The position numbers were made by a program, and so were the translations under genes. A DNA stretch of 64,000 bases from contig OY829326.1 of NCBI GenBank assembly GCA_963691655.1, positions 44,357,989 through 44,421,988 of the forward strand, given 5' to 3'. The notes beneath the pieces are model-generated. The model was given only the letters and a program-made list of their open reading frames with translations, was not told the origin of the DNA and did no database searches. Origin of the DNA: Toxonevra muliebris (lineage: Eukaryota; Arthropoda; Insecta; Diptera; Pallopteridae). Of the stretch, positions 47,001 to 52,862 are shown piece after piece. Position 1 is the stretch's first letter. Every line of letters begins with the position of its first letter.

Positions 47001-49045
47001 CATGAATCGTTCGTGTATGTCACGTGTGGATGAAGATATTAATCGATCGTTTTGCTATGGTGATACAAGTGCTCGAATTGAGGTAAAATTTTAAAATGAA
47101 ATGCGTTAGGAGCACAAATTTCTTCAATTTGTGTTTATGTTTTCCATTTGTATAGATTTTAGAACGTCCTTATCACGATTCAATTCTACTGCCACGCGGT
47201 TGTCTCTGCAACTCATCGAATACCTCACATTTGCCCGTTGAATATACATCGACAAGTCGTGATTTGGAAGTTCATTTAACTGCATTCAATATGACAACGC
47301 TTGATGATCCTGATGCTATTAATTTTGAAGGGCTTTTTGAATTCATCAAAGGGCCAACGAATTGCAAAGATGGGCGCCGTAAATTCGGTCCGAGTGGAAC
47401 GATTGATATGACATTTGGCGATGTGAGTGCCGCAATTATATTTTTTTCACTTTTAGTTTATGTGCATAATTTACTTATTTTAATCCTGTGGAATTACAGT
47501 TCAAGCAAAACAAATCACCATCTATTAAAGTCTCATTTTTTAAATTTTCCCCAAATAATTGATTGATTTCCTTCAAGTGTTACTCACATAACCTTTTTGA
47601 TTTGTGTGCATGTGTTTTACTTGGTTCTTATTTTCACAGTTGGAATGTCGTACACGACCATGGCTCATTGAACCCTCAAATGGCAATAAATTTTTGTATG
47701 TACGCTTAAAAGCAATCTTCCTCCGTAAATACAATCCGAAAAAGGCATTGAATGCAACTGTTGTTGGCACAAGTTCGTATCGTTGTGAAACAAAATCAAG
47801 AGCTGTACTAACAACATCAGAAGGTAATTGCAAAATTTTAAACATAGCAAAAATAGAATGTATCTATATGTAGTGCGACTATTGTGCTTTGATATGCATA
47901 CATATGCATACACATGTACGGGTAATGCAACTAAGTAATCTCTTTTAATTAAATTCTTTTCATCCCCACTCTAGGTTTAACAATAACAGCTTGTCCCTTG
48001 GATCCTGACTCGAAGGCATATGAGTTTGTTGAAATTTTCAGTGCCGGCTGGAATGAACGACCAAATTATGCAATTATTAATCGTTCGAAAGCGATAAGCG
48101 TTGAATTCCTGCGTCCAGAGAATGGTGAATTTACATTCAATTGGATGGAATTGGTTCCTAGGCCAGTATTAAGTTTAGCAGGTATTATCATTGTCTTATT
48201 TCTATAGTATATTTTATGTATACGAATTCCACTCTGATCTCTATATAAAAAGTCAATACAGAAATGGAAAGATTTTGCTGTATTGCAAATGGGTTGCACT
48301 CCAAGTTCCTTTTGTTTTAGTATTATCAGCACTTCCATAGAAAGTTTGGCATACCCGAAAATTTGAAGGAGCAAAAATGTGATATATTCTAAAAAAAAAC
48401 AAAGCGTGCTTGACACTAGTATCAACCCTAGTATCCCCTTCGTTTACTACCCTTAACCCTCTAACGGTCAAAAGCTGAAAACGAATACAAAAGAGTCGGG
48501 AATTCAGTAGTGATTAATGGAGGACAATATTGCTGAAAAAAACTTTCGACGTTAGCGTATTTTGATTTTAAAGGATAGCTACACTGAGGCTGCCTTAACC
48601 GTTAGAGGGTTAAGAAGACATTTTCCAATTCAATTACTAATCAATTTCTTTTTTTTCTAATTTCGCAGAAGACTGTCAGTACACATGCACCGGCTTGGCA
48701 GCTTGCGTTAATGCGAGCATCTGGTGTGACGGCATCGTGCATTGTCCAACGGGGGATGATGAAACCTTCTTGCAGTGCTCTGCTATTATGAAGTTACCAA
48801 CAGAAATATTGGCAACATTATGCCTAATAATTGTATTATTCTGTTGCGCCTTTGCAGCATTTGCCTACAAGTAACAATTTTGTTTTTTTTTTTGCTAATT
48901 AAATTTCAAATTGATTTCTTAATCTTTCGTTTCTCACAGAAAAATCAAACGAAAACTACGCGGCTCGTCAGTGTTGCAGACACGTCTCAAGTCTTTAAGT
49001 TCCATGGATACAGCGGTGCTTGATGAAAAAGAAGTGATTTGCTGA
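4860..49045 (+). CDS. culd: CUB/LDLa-domain single-pass membrane protein, 3' 14 exons (probable culd orthologue)
   Basis: Joined exons: 4860-5047, 5413-5516, 7421-7627, 7729-7859, 29320-29499, 45681-45872, 45985-46391, 46458-46676, 46749-47082, 47156-47422, 47640-47823, 47975-48181, 48669-48870, 48940-49045. Every junction is GT/AG, phases agree throughout, and 2928 nt give 975 residues plus TGA. The N-terminus is outside the window. Numbering from the first residue seen: a CUB-like domain at about 1-165; a canonical CUB at about 180-335 (CRLQSPNYPGIYPRN, then DYVTVYDG, then FCGGG); further Cys-rich CUB-like domains at about 335-870; an LDLa module at about 875-910 (six Cys, ending CPTGDDETFLQC); a transmembrane helix at about 921-941; then a 35-residue Lys/Arg-rich cytosolic tail. 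The CUB-LDLa-TM order fits Drosophila CULD, linked to endocytic trafficking of rhodopsin and TRPL in photoreceptors; this name rests on architecture and memory, not alignment. Neto is an alternative, but it normally has a long cytosolic tail. Gene model confidence is high, symbol moderate. Confidence 0.85.
5413..5516 (+). CDS. culd: CUB/LDLa gene, second exon in window
   Basis: It is bounded by TATTCACAG and GTGAGT and is 104 nt long, phase 2 to 1. It completes the first CUB-like domain with beta-strand-like sequence (GYNFDFRIRYKV). The following intron (5517-7420) holds the DD41D mariner relic. Confidence 0.85.
6200..6919 (+). pseudogene. DD41D (rosa-type) mariner-family transposase relic
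   Basis: Conceptual translation gives a degraded IS630/Tc1/mariner catalytic domain: FFEEDDEAPITING, then WFHLDGTTCQTA (second Asp), then DWPPRSHNLTPPDFYL (third Asp) and a C-terminus ending GGHLRDIIF. Forty-one residues separate the two aspartates, the spacing of the DD41D group. The Trp codon expected after FYL is TAG, and a ~120-bp insertion at about 6317-6422 splits the frame, so it is dead. The 3' end probably lies near 6919 (GGCCTACCCTGTA). I could not find the 5' end. Confidence 0.7.
7421..7627 (+). CDS. culd: CUB/LDLa gene, third exon in window (linker)
   Basis: The acceptor is TTTTTCCACAG and the donor GTAAGT. It encodes a hydrophilic Asn/Ser-rich linker with no cysteines (for example WHNRSSFLNQNT). 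Several N-x-S/T motifs suggest an extracellular, glycosylated stretch between CUB domains. Confidence 0.85.
7729..7859 (+). CDS. culd: CUB/LDLa gene, start of canonical CUB domain
   Basis: The acceptor is TTAATTACAG and the donor GTGAGT. It carries the CUB opening consensus C-x-LQSPNYPGIYPRNLTC-Y. The exon ends exactly after Gln in phase 0, in the middle of the domain, and is followed by a 21.5-kb intron. Confidence 0.92.
8681..9595. repeat. Three copies of a GGTACCCGGGTACC palindrome with shared flank, one inverted
   Basis: The 14-bp perfect palindrome occurs at 8703-8716, 8892-8905 and 9573-9586. The last two share the flank GGCTGATAA in opposite orientations; the first has GGGCAGATAA. The first is preceded by TTAA-CCCTCAACGGG at 8681, like a piggyBac-type end, and the second by CCCTTAAAAGG. 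This looks like terminal and subterminal repeats of a decayed element, but the other terminus was not found. Confidence 0.55.
9511..9535. repeat. (TAA)n microsatellite
   Basis: About eight uninterrupted TAA units. Confidence 0.9.
10121..10391. repeat. Dispersed repeat, copy 1 (partner at 63770-64000)
   Basis: Two blocks match the right edge of the window in the same orientation: TTTTTGGCTTACCCC followed by an AATAAGA segment, and ATTTCTAAATCAAGTTTGGT continuing to TTTTATCTAGA. The CAAATGTATTCATCACAGTATTTTAG segment between them is also similar. No ORF was found and the type is unknown. Confidence 0.65.
10660..10989 (-). mobile_element. Truncated copy of the TIR element found at 52407-52862, inverted
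   Basis: Its reverse complement matches 52415-52760 over most of its length, including ATTCGCC, TTAACATGTGCGAATAAAA, GAAACTGCTCAGCAGCTA and TTCACAATAGAATTTGATGT. The end at 10989 corresponds to the TTTTATTCGCC terminus; the other end is missing beyond about 10660. Confidence 0.7.
13150..14200 (-). pseudogene. Degenerate Tc1-like transposase
   Basis: On the minus strand, scattered fragments read as Tc1-family transposase: LYGRRSAKKSLLTK near 13860-13925 (HTH/linker), a GSLMVY block near 13625-13640 (consensus GGSLMVWG) and DLSPIEHLCHIMKRKV near 13310-13365 (consensus DLNPIEHLW). Stops and frameshifts separate them. No terminal repeats were identified, so the bounds are approximate. Confidence 0.6.
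14496..14527 (+). promoter_or_regulatory. Candidate recursive splice site (ratchet point) in the 21.5-kb intron
   Basis: A T-rich tract ends TTATTTTGTTTCAG and is directly followed by GTATGTAA. This is a good 3' splice site fused to a good 5' splice site with no exon between, the form used for stepwise removal of long introns in flies. The junction is at 14519/14520, about 6.7 kb into the intron. Confidence 0.45.
14865..15175 (-). mobile_element. LINE 3' end (ORF2 C-terminus plus 3' UTR)
   Basis: Minus-strand translation gives ESIEHLLCHCPSFQERR, the Cys/His element that follows the RNase H domain in Jockey/R1/I-type LINEs. It is followed by a stop at about 14973 and a 3' UTR-like ATCACAATGGACCTAATAGG block, then TACCTAACCAAATCTAACC near 14865. 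The 5' part is missing. Confidence 0.65.
15415..15700 (+). mobile_element. LINE ORF2 C-terminus relic, opposite orientation to its neighbour
   Basis: The plus strand encodes TIFFGCPTLAKTRYRF, then LYNLSNCSPVSPKNLL, the same post-RNase-H C-terminal region seen on the other strand at 14973-15175. Stops follow, then a TCACAGTGGGTC segment like other LINE 3' ends here. Bounds are approximate. Confidence 0.55.
16839..16860. repeat. (CAGT)n microsatellite
   Basis: Five CAGT units in tandem, followed by degenerate copies. Confidence 0.85.
18928..20187. mobile_element. 1.26-kb non-autonomous TIR element with TA target duplication
   Basis: The left end TCGCTCATTTACTAAAAGAC and its continuation TGTCATAAGTCAAAAAA match the reverse complement of the right end over about 48 bp with few mismatches. 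Both ends are flanked by TA (18926-18927 and 20188-20189). No ORF above about 84 codons and no transposase motif was seen. A rearranged relative lies at 54551-55148. TA target and long TIRs suggest a Tc1/mariner-mobilised element; this is inference. Confidence 0.75.
20904..22289 (+). pseudogene. Decayed mariner, split by a LINE insertion
   Basis: The ends carry TTGGGTGTA-type inverted repeats, with TA before the left end (20902-20903); the right-hand TA is mutated. Translation gives FWVPYDLKP near 21077, then NGTKVMLCTCWDQKGVIYYE near 21181, then after the insertion FQHDNSMPHVATMV (second Asp) and DLASSDYHL (third Asp), and a C-terminal NWIDSFISSKD. Stops, frameshifts and an internal deletion make it non-functional. 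A 16-bp tandem duplication (GAGTTACTCAAGCAGC) sits at about 20997-21028. Confidence 0.75.
21270..21889 (+). mobile_element. 5'-truncated LINE inserted inside the mariner
   Basis: It is flanked by the 10-bp duplication ATTACGGGAC (21260-21269 and 21890-21899). Its start reads LTWVPGH, the end of an RNase H domain, followed in other frames by the Cys/His motif SEQETVDHLLYKCSGLQ. The 3' end is ACTAACCAACTAATCAAC. Removing it rejoins the mariner at ETITG, so the LINE landed after the mariner. Confidence 0.8.
24169..24330. mobile_element. 162-bp MITE with TA target site
   Basis: The left end (A)TGGGTGGTTCATTTAA and the reverse complement of the right end (G)TGGGTGGTTCAATTAA are inverted repeats. 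TA flanks both ends (24167-24168 and 24331-24332). No coding content. Confidence 0.7.
25028..26123. mobile_element. Candidate ~1.1-kb TIR element containing a nested MITE
   Basis: The termini are GGAGGCCCTGCA and TGCAGGGCCTCC. The right flank is TTAA (26124-26127) and the left flank TTGA (25024-25027), possibly a mutated TTAA. No transposase was found. A second element lies inside at 25170-25635. Confidence 0.5.
25170..25635. mobile_element. 466-bp nested MITE with TAA target duplication
   Basis: The left end CACTGTGCAACA matches the reverse complement of the right end, with a second shared subterminal block CAGAGTAACAAACC. TAA flanks both sides (25167-25169 and 25636-25638). A 3-bp TAA duplication would fit a PIF/Harbinger-type element, but the TIR sequence does not settle this. 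Confidence 0.6.
26332..26642 (+). mobile_element. tRNA-derived SINE with 11-bp target duplication
   Basis: An RNA polymerase III A box (TAGCCTATTGGA, 26346-26357) and B box (GGTTCGATTCC, 26389-26399) sit at tRNA-like spacing in a tRNA-related head. A unique body of about 160 bp follows, then a 3' segment with ATCACAATGGGTC and CCAACCTAACC. The 311-bp unit is flanked by AAACCTTTTTA at 26321-26331 and 26643-26653. It is a SINE rather than a tRNA gene: the head is diverged and continues into a long tail. Confidence 0.88.
27119..28067 (-). pseudogene. LINE relic: RNase H domain and 3' end
   Basis: The minus strand encodes YTVGSRTDKGVG (RNase H start, with Val for the usual catalytic Asp), IYSDSKAAI (third RNase H motif) and LPGHSGICGNEIADNLAR, matching the Jockey/I/R1-type order. 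Further downstream it contains stops and ends with a CAATCAATCAATTAATCAATCC simple tail near 27119. The 5' part is absent. Confidence 0.75.
28411..28894 (+). pseudogene. Truncated DD34D mariner, 5' half
   Basis: The terminal repeat TTGGGAGTATGAATGTA starts after TA (28409-28410). The ORF from 28569 starts MSNFVPTKQHLREVL and encodes the paired helix-turn-helix N-terminus up to QSTISKRLN. At about 28894 homology to the copy at 33333-34574 stops and A/T-rich DNA follows, so the catalytic domain is missing. The two copies are nearly identical here. This copy keeps the Gln codon that is TAG in the other, and the ORF ends at 28919 in unrelated DNA. Confidence 0.85.
29064..29317 (+). promoter_or_regulatory. 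254-nt AG-exclusion zone before the 3' splice site
   Basis: No AG dinucleotide occurs between the CAG at 29061-29063 and the AG at 29318-29319 that opens the next coding exon. The T-rich tract (about 29195-29235) lies about 85-125 nt upstream of the acceptor, and the last 40 nt are C/A-rich. This is the pattern of a distant branch point scanned to the first AG. Confidence 0.55.
29320..29499 (+). CDS. culd: CUB/LDLa gene, middle of canonical CUB domain
   Basis: This 180-nt, 60-codon exon starts HDVPHGKHALILVKQ and ends TWNDCDLIQ before the donor GTAATT. The start was set by phase and by the only AG available: reading back in frame there is a stop at 29089-29091, and no AG dinucleotide occurs between 29064 and 29317, so the AG at 29318-29319 must be the acceptor. 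The joined sequence restores a continuous CUB fold with the exons at 7729 and 45681. Confidence 0.88.
29971..30160. mobile_element. Candidate 190-bp MITE
   Basis: The left end GGGTCGTATGAGTGATATT matches the reverse complement of the right end GGTGCGTATGAGTGATATT (17 of 19). No target duplication is clear and there is no ORF. Confidence 0.55.
31713..32239. mobile_element. 527-bp hAT-type element with perfect 8-bp target duplication
   Basis: A perfect 14-bp inverted repeat, TAACGCTCGTATCT and AGATACGAGCGTTA, forms the ends. The same 8-bp sequence AGTATGCC flanks it at 31705-31712 and 32240-32247. An 8-bp duplication and a TA-x-x-G start fit the hAT superfamily. Subterminal repeats of a GCGGTAT/ATACCGC type occur near both ends. 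It carries a 63-codon ORF at 31911-32102 (MKEVETSKAILIVKF start, acidic C-terminus) that I do not recognise. Confidence 0.82.
33333..34574 (-). pseudogene. Near-complete DD34D mariner with inactivated transposase
   Basis: The 1242-bp element has inverted repeats of the TTGG(G)AGTATGAATGTATAA type and TA at both sides (33331-33332, 34575-34576). On the minus strand the transposase starts at 34403 (MSNFVPTKQHLREVL). It shows TGDEKWI (first Asp), HDNARPHVA (second) and SPDIAPSDYHLF (third), with 34 residues between the last two. Breaks: a TAG at about 34263-34265 in the helix-turn-helix region, a one-base loss near 34079, and a frameshift or small deletion near 33830-33890. The C-terminus to 33407 is intact. 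It could still be cross-mobilised, as both ends look good. Confidence 0.9.
34970..35330. repeat. Degenerate short-period repeat with an embedded LINE-like tail
   Basis: The tract repeats variants of GGTCTNAGTTTTGNTTT about every 12-18 bp. Within it, 35150-35215 reads AAAGCTTGGCCTTGGCCC, then GGAGCTGTTGTACCGTAATAG and a (TAG)n run. This resembles the 3' terminus of a LINE, but no coding part is left. Confidence 0.4.
35601..36383. mobile_element. Candidate 783-bp TIR element
   Basis: The left end GGCTCTGTGAAATT and its continuation (CCCTAACGAAAAATAGC) match the reverse complement of the right end GGCTCAGTGAAATT (CCCTAATGAAAAATAGC) over about 37 bp. The flanks CTACTTAC and CTATTTGC agree at 6 of 8 positions, possibly a decayed 8-bp duplication. 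The ORFs inside look non-coding. Confidence 0.6.
36617..36712. repeat. Near-perfect 96-bp palindrome
   Basis: The left arm TATATCGTCGCCTGAGAATT and its continuation TGATTTGGCGTAT pair with the right arm (ATACGCCAAATAAATTCTCAGGCGACGATATA, read in pieces) around a loop of roughly 20 nt. It could be a minimal foldback element or a transcribed hairpin. Confidence 0.8.
44047..44323. repeat. Foldback repeat built from 10-11 bp GAAGTCACTT units
   Basis: The left half repeats TTGAAGTCACTTG-like units on the plus strand, and the right half repeats the reverse complement (CAAGTGACTTCAA). The outer ends AAAATCAT-x-AC-x-GCTTTGAAG match as inverted repeats. The whole stretch would fold into one long imperfect hairpin. 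No clear target duplication was seen. Confidence 0.75.
45681..45872 (+). CDS. culd: CUB/LDLa gene, end of canonical CUB domain
   Basis: The acceptor is CTTTTTCCAG. The exon encodes DYVTVYDGYTTRDP, FCGGGQ and the GPELLVEFTT strand typical of CUB ends. It ends phase 0 after Glu at the non-consensus but GT-type donor GTGCGT. It follows a 16.2-kb intron. Confidence 0.92.
45985..46391 (+). CDS. culd: CUB/LDLa gene, exon with third CUB-like domain start
   Basis: This 407-nt exon runs from acceptor CCTTTAG to donor GTAAGT. It encodes a Cys-containing beta-rich segment (CEFWIRGAGRG, then TTCLYHLQG, then CSGMLRIWDG) that looks like a diverged CUB domain. Confidence 0.9.
46458..46676 (+). CDS. culd: CUB/LDLa gene, extracellular exon
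   Basis: The acceptor is CTTTCCAG and the donor GTAAGT. Cysteines occur in RFCRGTIPRTCDR and ARPCTISES, and the SSSDTITLELRNTES strand again resembles a CUB C-terminal half. Confidence 0.9.
46749..47082 (+). CDS. culd: CUB/LDLa gene, extracellular exon
   Basis: The acceptor is TTCCCAAG and the donor GTAAAA. The exon ends phase 0 with RIE. It contains LDFKLKYEFID, NLKCVYKFEGQRGERVRI and several Cys, consistent with another diverged CUB repeat. Confidence 0.9.
47156..47422 (+). CDS. culd: CUB/LDLa gene, extracellular exon
   Basis: This 89-codon exon begins after TTTGTATAG and ends before GTGAGT, phase 0 at both ends. It encodes RGCLCNSSN and a beta-rich DLEVHLTAFNMT segment. Confidence 0.9.
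47640..47823 (+). CDS. culd: CUB/LDLa gene, extracellular exon
   Basis: The acceptor is TTTTCACAG and the donor GTAATT. It encodes LECRTRPWLIEPSNG and a strand-rich segment ending SYRCETKSR. Phase 0 in, phase 1 out. Confidence 0.9.
47975..48181 (+). CDS. culd: CUB/LDLa gene, exon before the LDLa module
   Basis: The acceptor is CCCACTCTAG and the donor GTATTA. It encodes TACPLDPDSK, EFVEIFSAGWNERP and FTFNWMELVPRP, the last CUB-like unit. The following intron carries the TTAA-flanked MITE at 48457-48609. Confidence 0.9.
48457..48609. mobile_element. 153-bp piggyBac-type MITE with TTAA target site
   Basis: The perfect 12-bp ends CCCTCTAACGGT and ACCGTTAGAGGG are flanked by TTAA at 48453-48456 and 48610-48613. 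The TTAA target with CCCT-starting ends is the signature of piggyBac-like elements. It sits in the 487-bp intron before the LDLa/TM exon, 59 bp from the acceptor, and has no ORF. Confidence 0.88.
48669..48870 (+). CDS. culd: CUB/LDLa gene, LDLa module and transmembrane helix
   Basis: The exon starts with the LDLa cysteine pattern C-x3-C-x6-C-x6-C-x5-C, ending CPTGDDETFLQC. A hydrophobic helix rich in Leu, Ile, Cys and Ala (EILATLCLIIVLFCC onward) follows. The acceptor is ATTTCGCAG and the donor GTAACA. Confidence 0.93.
48940..49045 (+). CDS. culd: CUB/LDLa gene, terminal exon (cytosolic tail)
   Basis: The acceptor is GTTTCTCACAG. It encodes a short basic tail (KKIKRKLRG, then SVLQTRLKSLSS, ending EVIC) and TGA at 49043-49045. 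The Lys/Arg cluster next to the helix supports type I topology. The tail is much shorter than in Neto-like proteins. Confidence 0.92.
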
Positions 49046-50886
49046 CAAAGCGACAATTCTGTGCGATATGTTGAAATAGACCGTGTCACTACAGTCTGAC
49101 CGCATTCTTCATTATTTCGTACGGAATTGTGCCCCGGAACAAGAGAGAGCAATTTTGAAAAAGAAAGAATTGCTGAACTACTTCACCTGTTTTTATGCAT
49201 TTAGATTTTATTGAATGATGTTTCGTATGTAAGTTTTTGTATTTCTTTTATTATTATTTTTTATTATTATTATGGTTTTAGGCATTATTTTTTTATCTAC
49301 CTACCTTACAACCACCAAACGAAAAGGTATTTTACTAACTACATACAAAATAAACATACATACATACTAATTTTAAACTATGTAAACAATAAGCAAACAA
49401 ACGTGAATTGCACGAGATTTTCTAAACACTCCTTTTTTGGGCAAACATTTTTTAATGTATTTTTATTTTTTTTTTTTTTGTACTTCGAAAGTATTTGCGT
49501 AACTAGGTAGTAGTGTGTAGTTTTCCTATACATATAAAACTGAGTTTAAACTCTTAAATCAAACAAAACCAACTTGAAAATCATTTATAAGCGCATCTAA
49601 TATTCACATATAAATACAAACAGTGCACTGTGGAGTGTAGTCGATGCCCGGCTGCTCTAAATTCTGAATTGGAACTGCTTGCCGTGATTGTTTTTCATAT
49701 AACTGAAATCATGAAACTGGCAATTGTGGAGCTAAGTTACTTTTTATTTGTGAATGCAAATTTCTTTAGTTTTCTCTCCACCGAAGGTTAAGTGAAATTT
49801 GTGCTGAGTTAAAAATTTGTAATTTCCAAACTTTTGTTCACTAAAGCACTAACATTGGAATTAAACTCATAAATTTGAATACAATCAGGTCTGACTGTAC
49901 CAGCTAAACAGCTATATCCATAGTGCAACGTTAAATGATTGTGATCGAAATAATTTTATTTTTAACTAACAACTCAAACATAATGACGATTTTATATCTT
50001 GAAATTAAAAACATTAAAGTTACTCACACACTCACTCCAGTACTCGTACCCGTTCATAATTAAGAAAAAAAAAAAACAAAAACAAAAAAAATTGTGAAAT
50101 CATTTAACTATAAATAAAGCAGAGAAATTTAGTATTTTAGCAGCAACTGTGCCAGATTTAATTGAATAGTTTTCGAGTTATAAGAAATAACCATTTTCCG
50201 AATCTTTTTCGTAAGATTCCAGTGTAGCGTGAACTCTTAGATAATTACTTATTAGTGAAAAAGAAAAGAATTCCCTAGCATTTATTATGCGTCGCACAAA
50301 ATACTCAAATTCAAATACGAAACATTATATACCTACTATACATAAACATACTACATAAATATACATATATTTAAACCATAATTCGTCTTACCAACCAAAT
50401 AAAACAAAAAGTGAAAAACTAAAATAAAAACCAAAATTAAAATTTTATTAGTAATTTAGGTAAATTTATCATAATCAAATTGCAATGAGAAATAATTGCG
50501 TTCAAAATTAAACGTGAAAAAAAAAATAAAACAAATATTTTATACTTCATATTTTCTAGTTCAGCAATTAAATGAAATAAATTCATAAGGCTCTGGATTT
50601 GTAACTCTTTAGTTTGTAATTACGTAAGTGTGAATAAATACTTCCTTAAGCGTGTGTCCGGTCTGTCTGTTTGGCTGTTTGTCTGTATATGTGTGAGTGT
50701 GTGCGTGTATTGAAAAAAAAAGAAGACTTACAAAATTAATGTAATAGATATAACATAAGCATAAAGTTAGCATTAAGAATTATATATTTTTTTCAATATA
50801 ACTTCTACTTCAGTTATTCTAATAATAAACAATTTAATATTTTTGTTTTATCGATCGATTATCAATTACTGCAATATAGTAGGTAA

Positions 50887-51243
50887 TATACATTTTATTT
50901 CGACAGATATTTATTTTCTTCAGTGAGTTTCGAAGAGATTTTTATTCGTTTTTGCAATGAAAATTTCAGAGAAATTGAGAGCAACAATTGCATAATAGAG
51001 CGCATTCATTCGGCTATTTTCTCATTACATAATCTTAACACTTTGACGACGAGAAATTTCTCTGTGTACCGATTTAAAAATAAAATTGATTTTCGCGATC
51101 AACTCGGCTCCAAATTAGTCTGGATGGCTTACCGATTAATAGACAATTTTTGGACTCCCGATCGTCGACTTGAGATTAATCGAATGTTGGCCAAATTTTC
51201 CCCACATCTGTCTCTAGATATGACACATACAATTTATGGGTGA
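50887..51243 (+). other. Unassigned 119-codon open frame without ATG start
   Basis: The frame is open from 50887 to the TGA at 51241-51243. It contains balanced, protein-like sequence (FRDQLGSKLVWMAYRLIDNFW, seen as two blocks, and RRLEINRMLAKFSPH) but no ATG near its beginning. A possible acceptor (TTTTCTTCAG) lies at 50923 and a possible donor (GGGTGAATAAG) at the end, so it might be an exon or a decayed element or pseudogene fragment. I do not recognise the family. Confidence 0.3.
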
Positions 51244-51699
51244 ATAAGTGCTAGATCTTTTAAATGAACGCATTTCAAGTATGAATACACAGTAAAAATA
51301 GGCCGTTTTCAACGGGCACACATTTTCGACATTGAGTCTTCGTTACTGTTACTGCTTCAACTTCTGGTAGCGTATTACAGTCTCATCATCTCTTCCGATT
51401 GATTCCTAGACTATTAGTTCATCGACTATGGCAGATTAAGTTTTAAACGAGAAACATCTATCGCGCGTAAAACTTTTGGCATAATTTATTTTATACAAAA
51501 AAACTAAAAACAAAAGTATAAGTATTAAGGGAGCCCAAACAGGCAGGCACTGCGACCTTAAAGATATTTTGTGCCATTCCCCATTTTCAGACAAAAGACG
51601 TTCAGCTGACCTAATAAAAGTCAAGACACCTTTTGTAGAAGAAGATTTTATATGATTAGCCGTCAGAAAAGGATTACAAAAGCCGAGCCAAGTCCGGAC

Positions 51700-51963
51700 A
51701 ATCACACAAGAAAAAACAGTAGTAACCTAGAACAACATTCATAAAAATAGAAATATGATCAAAATACTCACGAGTATGGAAAAAATACCAAAGTATAATT
51801 ATCTTACTGCACTGACAAAAAAAAAAACAAAATTGAAAGAAGCAACCTCCAAATATTATAAATGATGTAAAGCAAGCCGAAGGCCCTGGTTGCCAGTGCT
51901 CCTCTAAATTCAGTAATCTAATGATTTATCATTATTTTCCTTGTAATAAATAAATAAATAAAA
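51700..51963 (+). mobile_element. LINE 3' end with (TAAA)n tail
   Basis: The segment AGCCGAAGGCCCTGGTTGCC, then TAATGATTTATCATTATT and a (TAAA)n tail at about 51945-51963 has the look of a fly non-LTR element 3' UTR. No coding part was identified upstream, so the left bound is a guess. Confidence 0.5.
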
Positions 51964-52406
51964 TATTATAAATCAACAAAATTTTTGGTTTGTACTTATA
52001 AAAAAATAAAAAAAAATAGAAATAAGTACCAGGCAGTGTTTGTATTTTGTTCCTTTTCTGAAGATAGGTGAATGTGCAGAACTATCATTTTTGCGGCCAG
52101 AAAACAGATGATTTGCAGATATTATTGACTTCTGGTTGCCACCAAAGCACACACTTTCACCATCCCACCAAATAGGTTTTTTTCTCACTTTTTGACCAAC
52201 TTACCGATTCACCTGGAACCAAATACCAACCTGAAGCTCACTAATCTCTTTAAGTTACCTATGCCAAGAAATTCTCTATATCCGCTTGAGCAAGCATATT
52301 TGCCTACCGTCGTCAAAGAGTTAAGAGAATATTCGCGTAGCAAAATTAAATAGTTTATATCCTCATTATATCATATTTGATTAAAAATTTCTGTAAATTT
52401 ACAATA

Positions 52407-52862
52407 GCTGTGTTTTATTCGCCAGCTAGTTTAACATGTGCGAATAAAATGACTAAGTTGTTAAGTCTATTCTTCGTTATATTGTTATTCACAATGAAAC
52501 TGCTCAGCAGCTAGAGGTGAAACATTTTAATGGATCCCAGTCATTGCGGTTAATCATGGGTATTGTTTTTAGTTTTTACCCTTTATAAGAACATTTGACG
52601 ATGATTTTAACTTATTTTCACCGGCAGCCATTTCGAATCTTTTCCTTTTTTTTTTTTTTTTTTTTTTGTTTTTGCAAACCGTCACTCTTCTTCTTTCATT
52701 ATTGGCAGTTCACAATAGAATTTGATGTAGCTAAACTACATGTTAAGTATACATAACAGCTATAATTATACGTGTTATCTCTGCCTCCTTGTTGTTGCTT
52801 TCCCATACAATTATCGCTGCTAGTTATACATAACTAGAAGCAAGTGGCGAATAAAACGCAGC
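52407..52862. mobile_element. 456-bp TIR element with TA target duplication
   Basis: The ends GCTGTGTTTTATTCGCCA and TGGCGAATAAAACGCAGC are inverted repeats with one mismatch in 18, flanked by TA at 52405-52406 and 52863-52864. There is no ORF. An older inverted copy lies at 10660-10989 inside the 21.5-kb intron. Confidence 0.8.
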
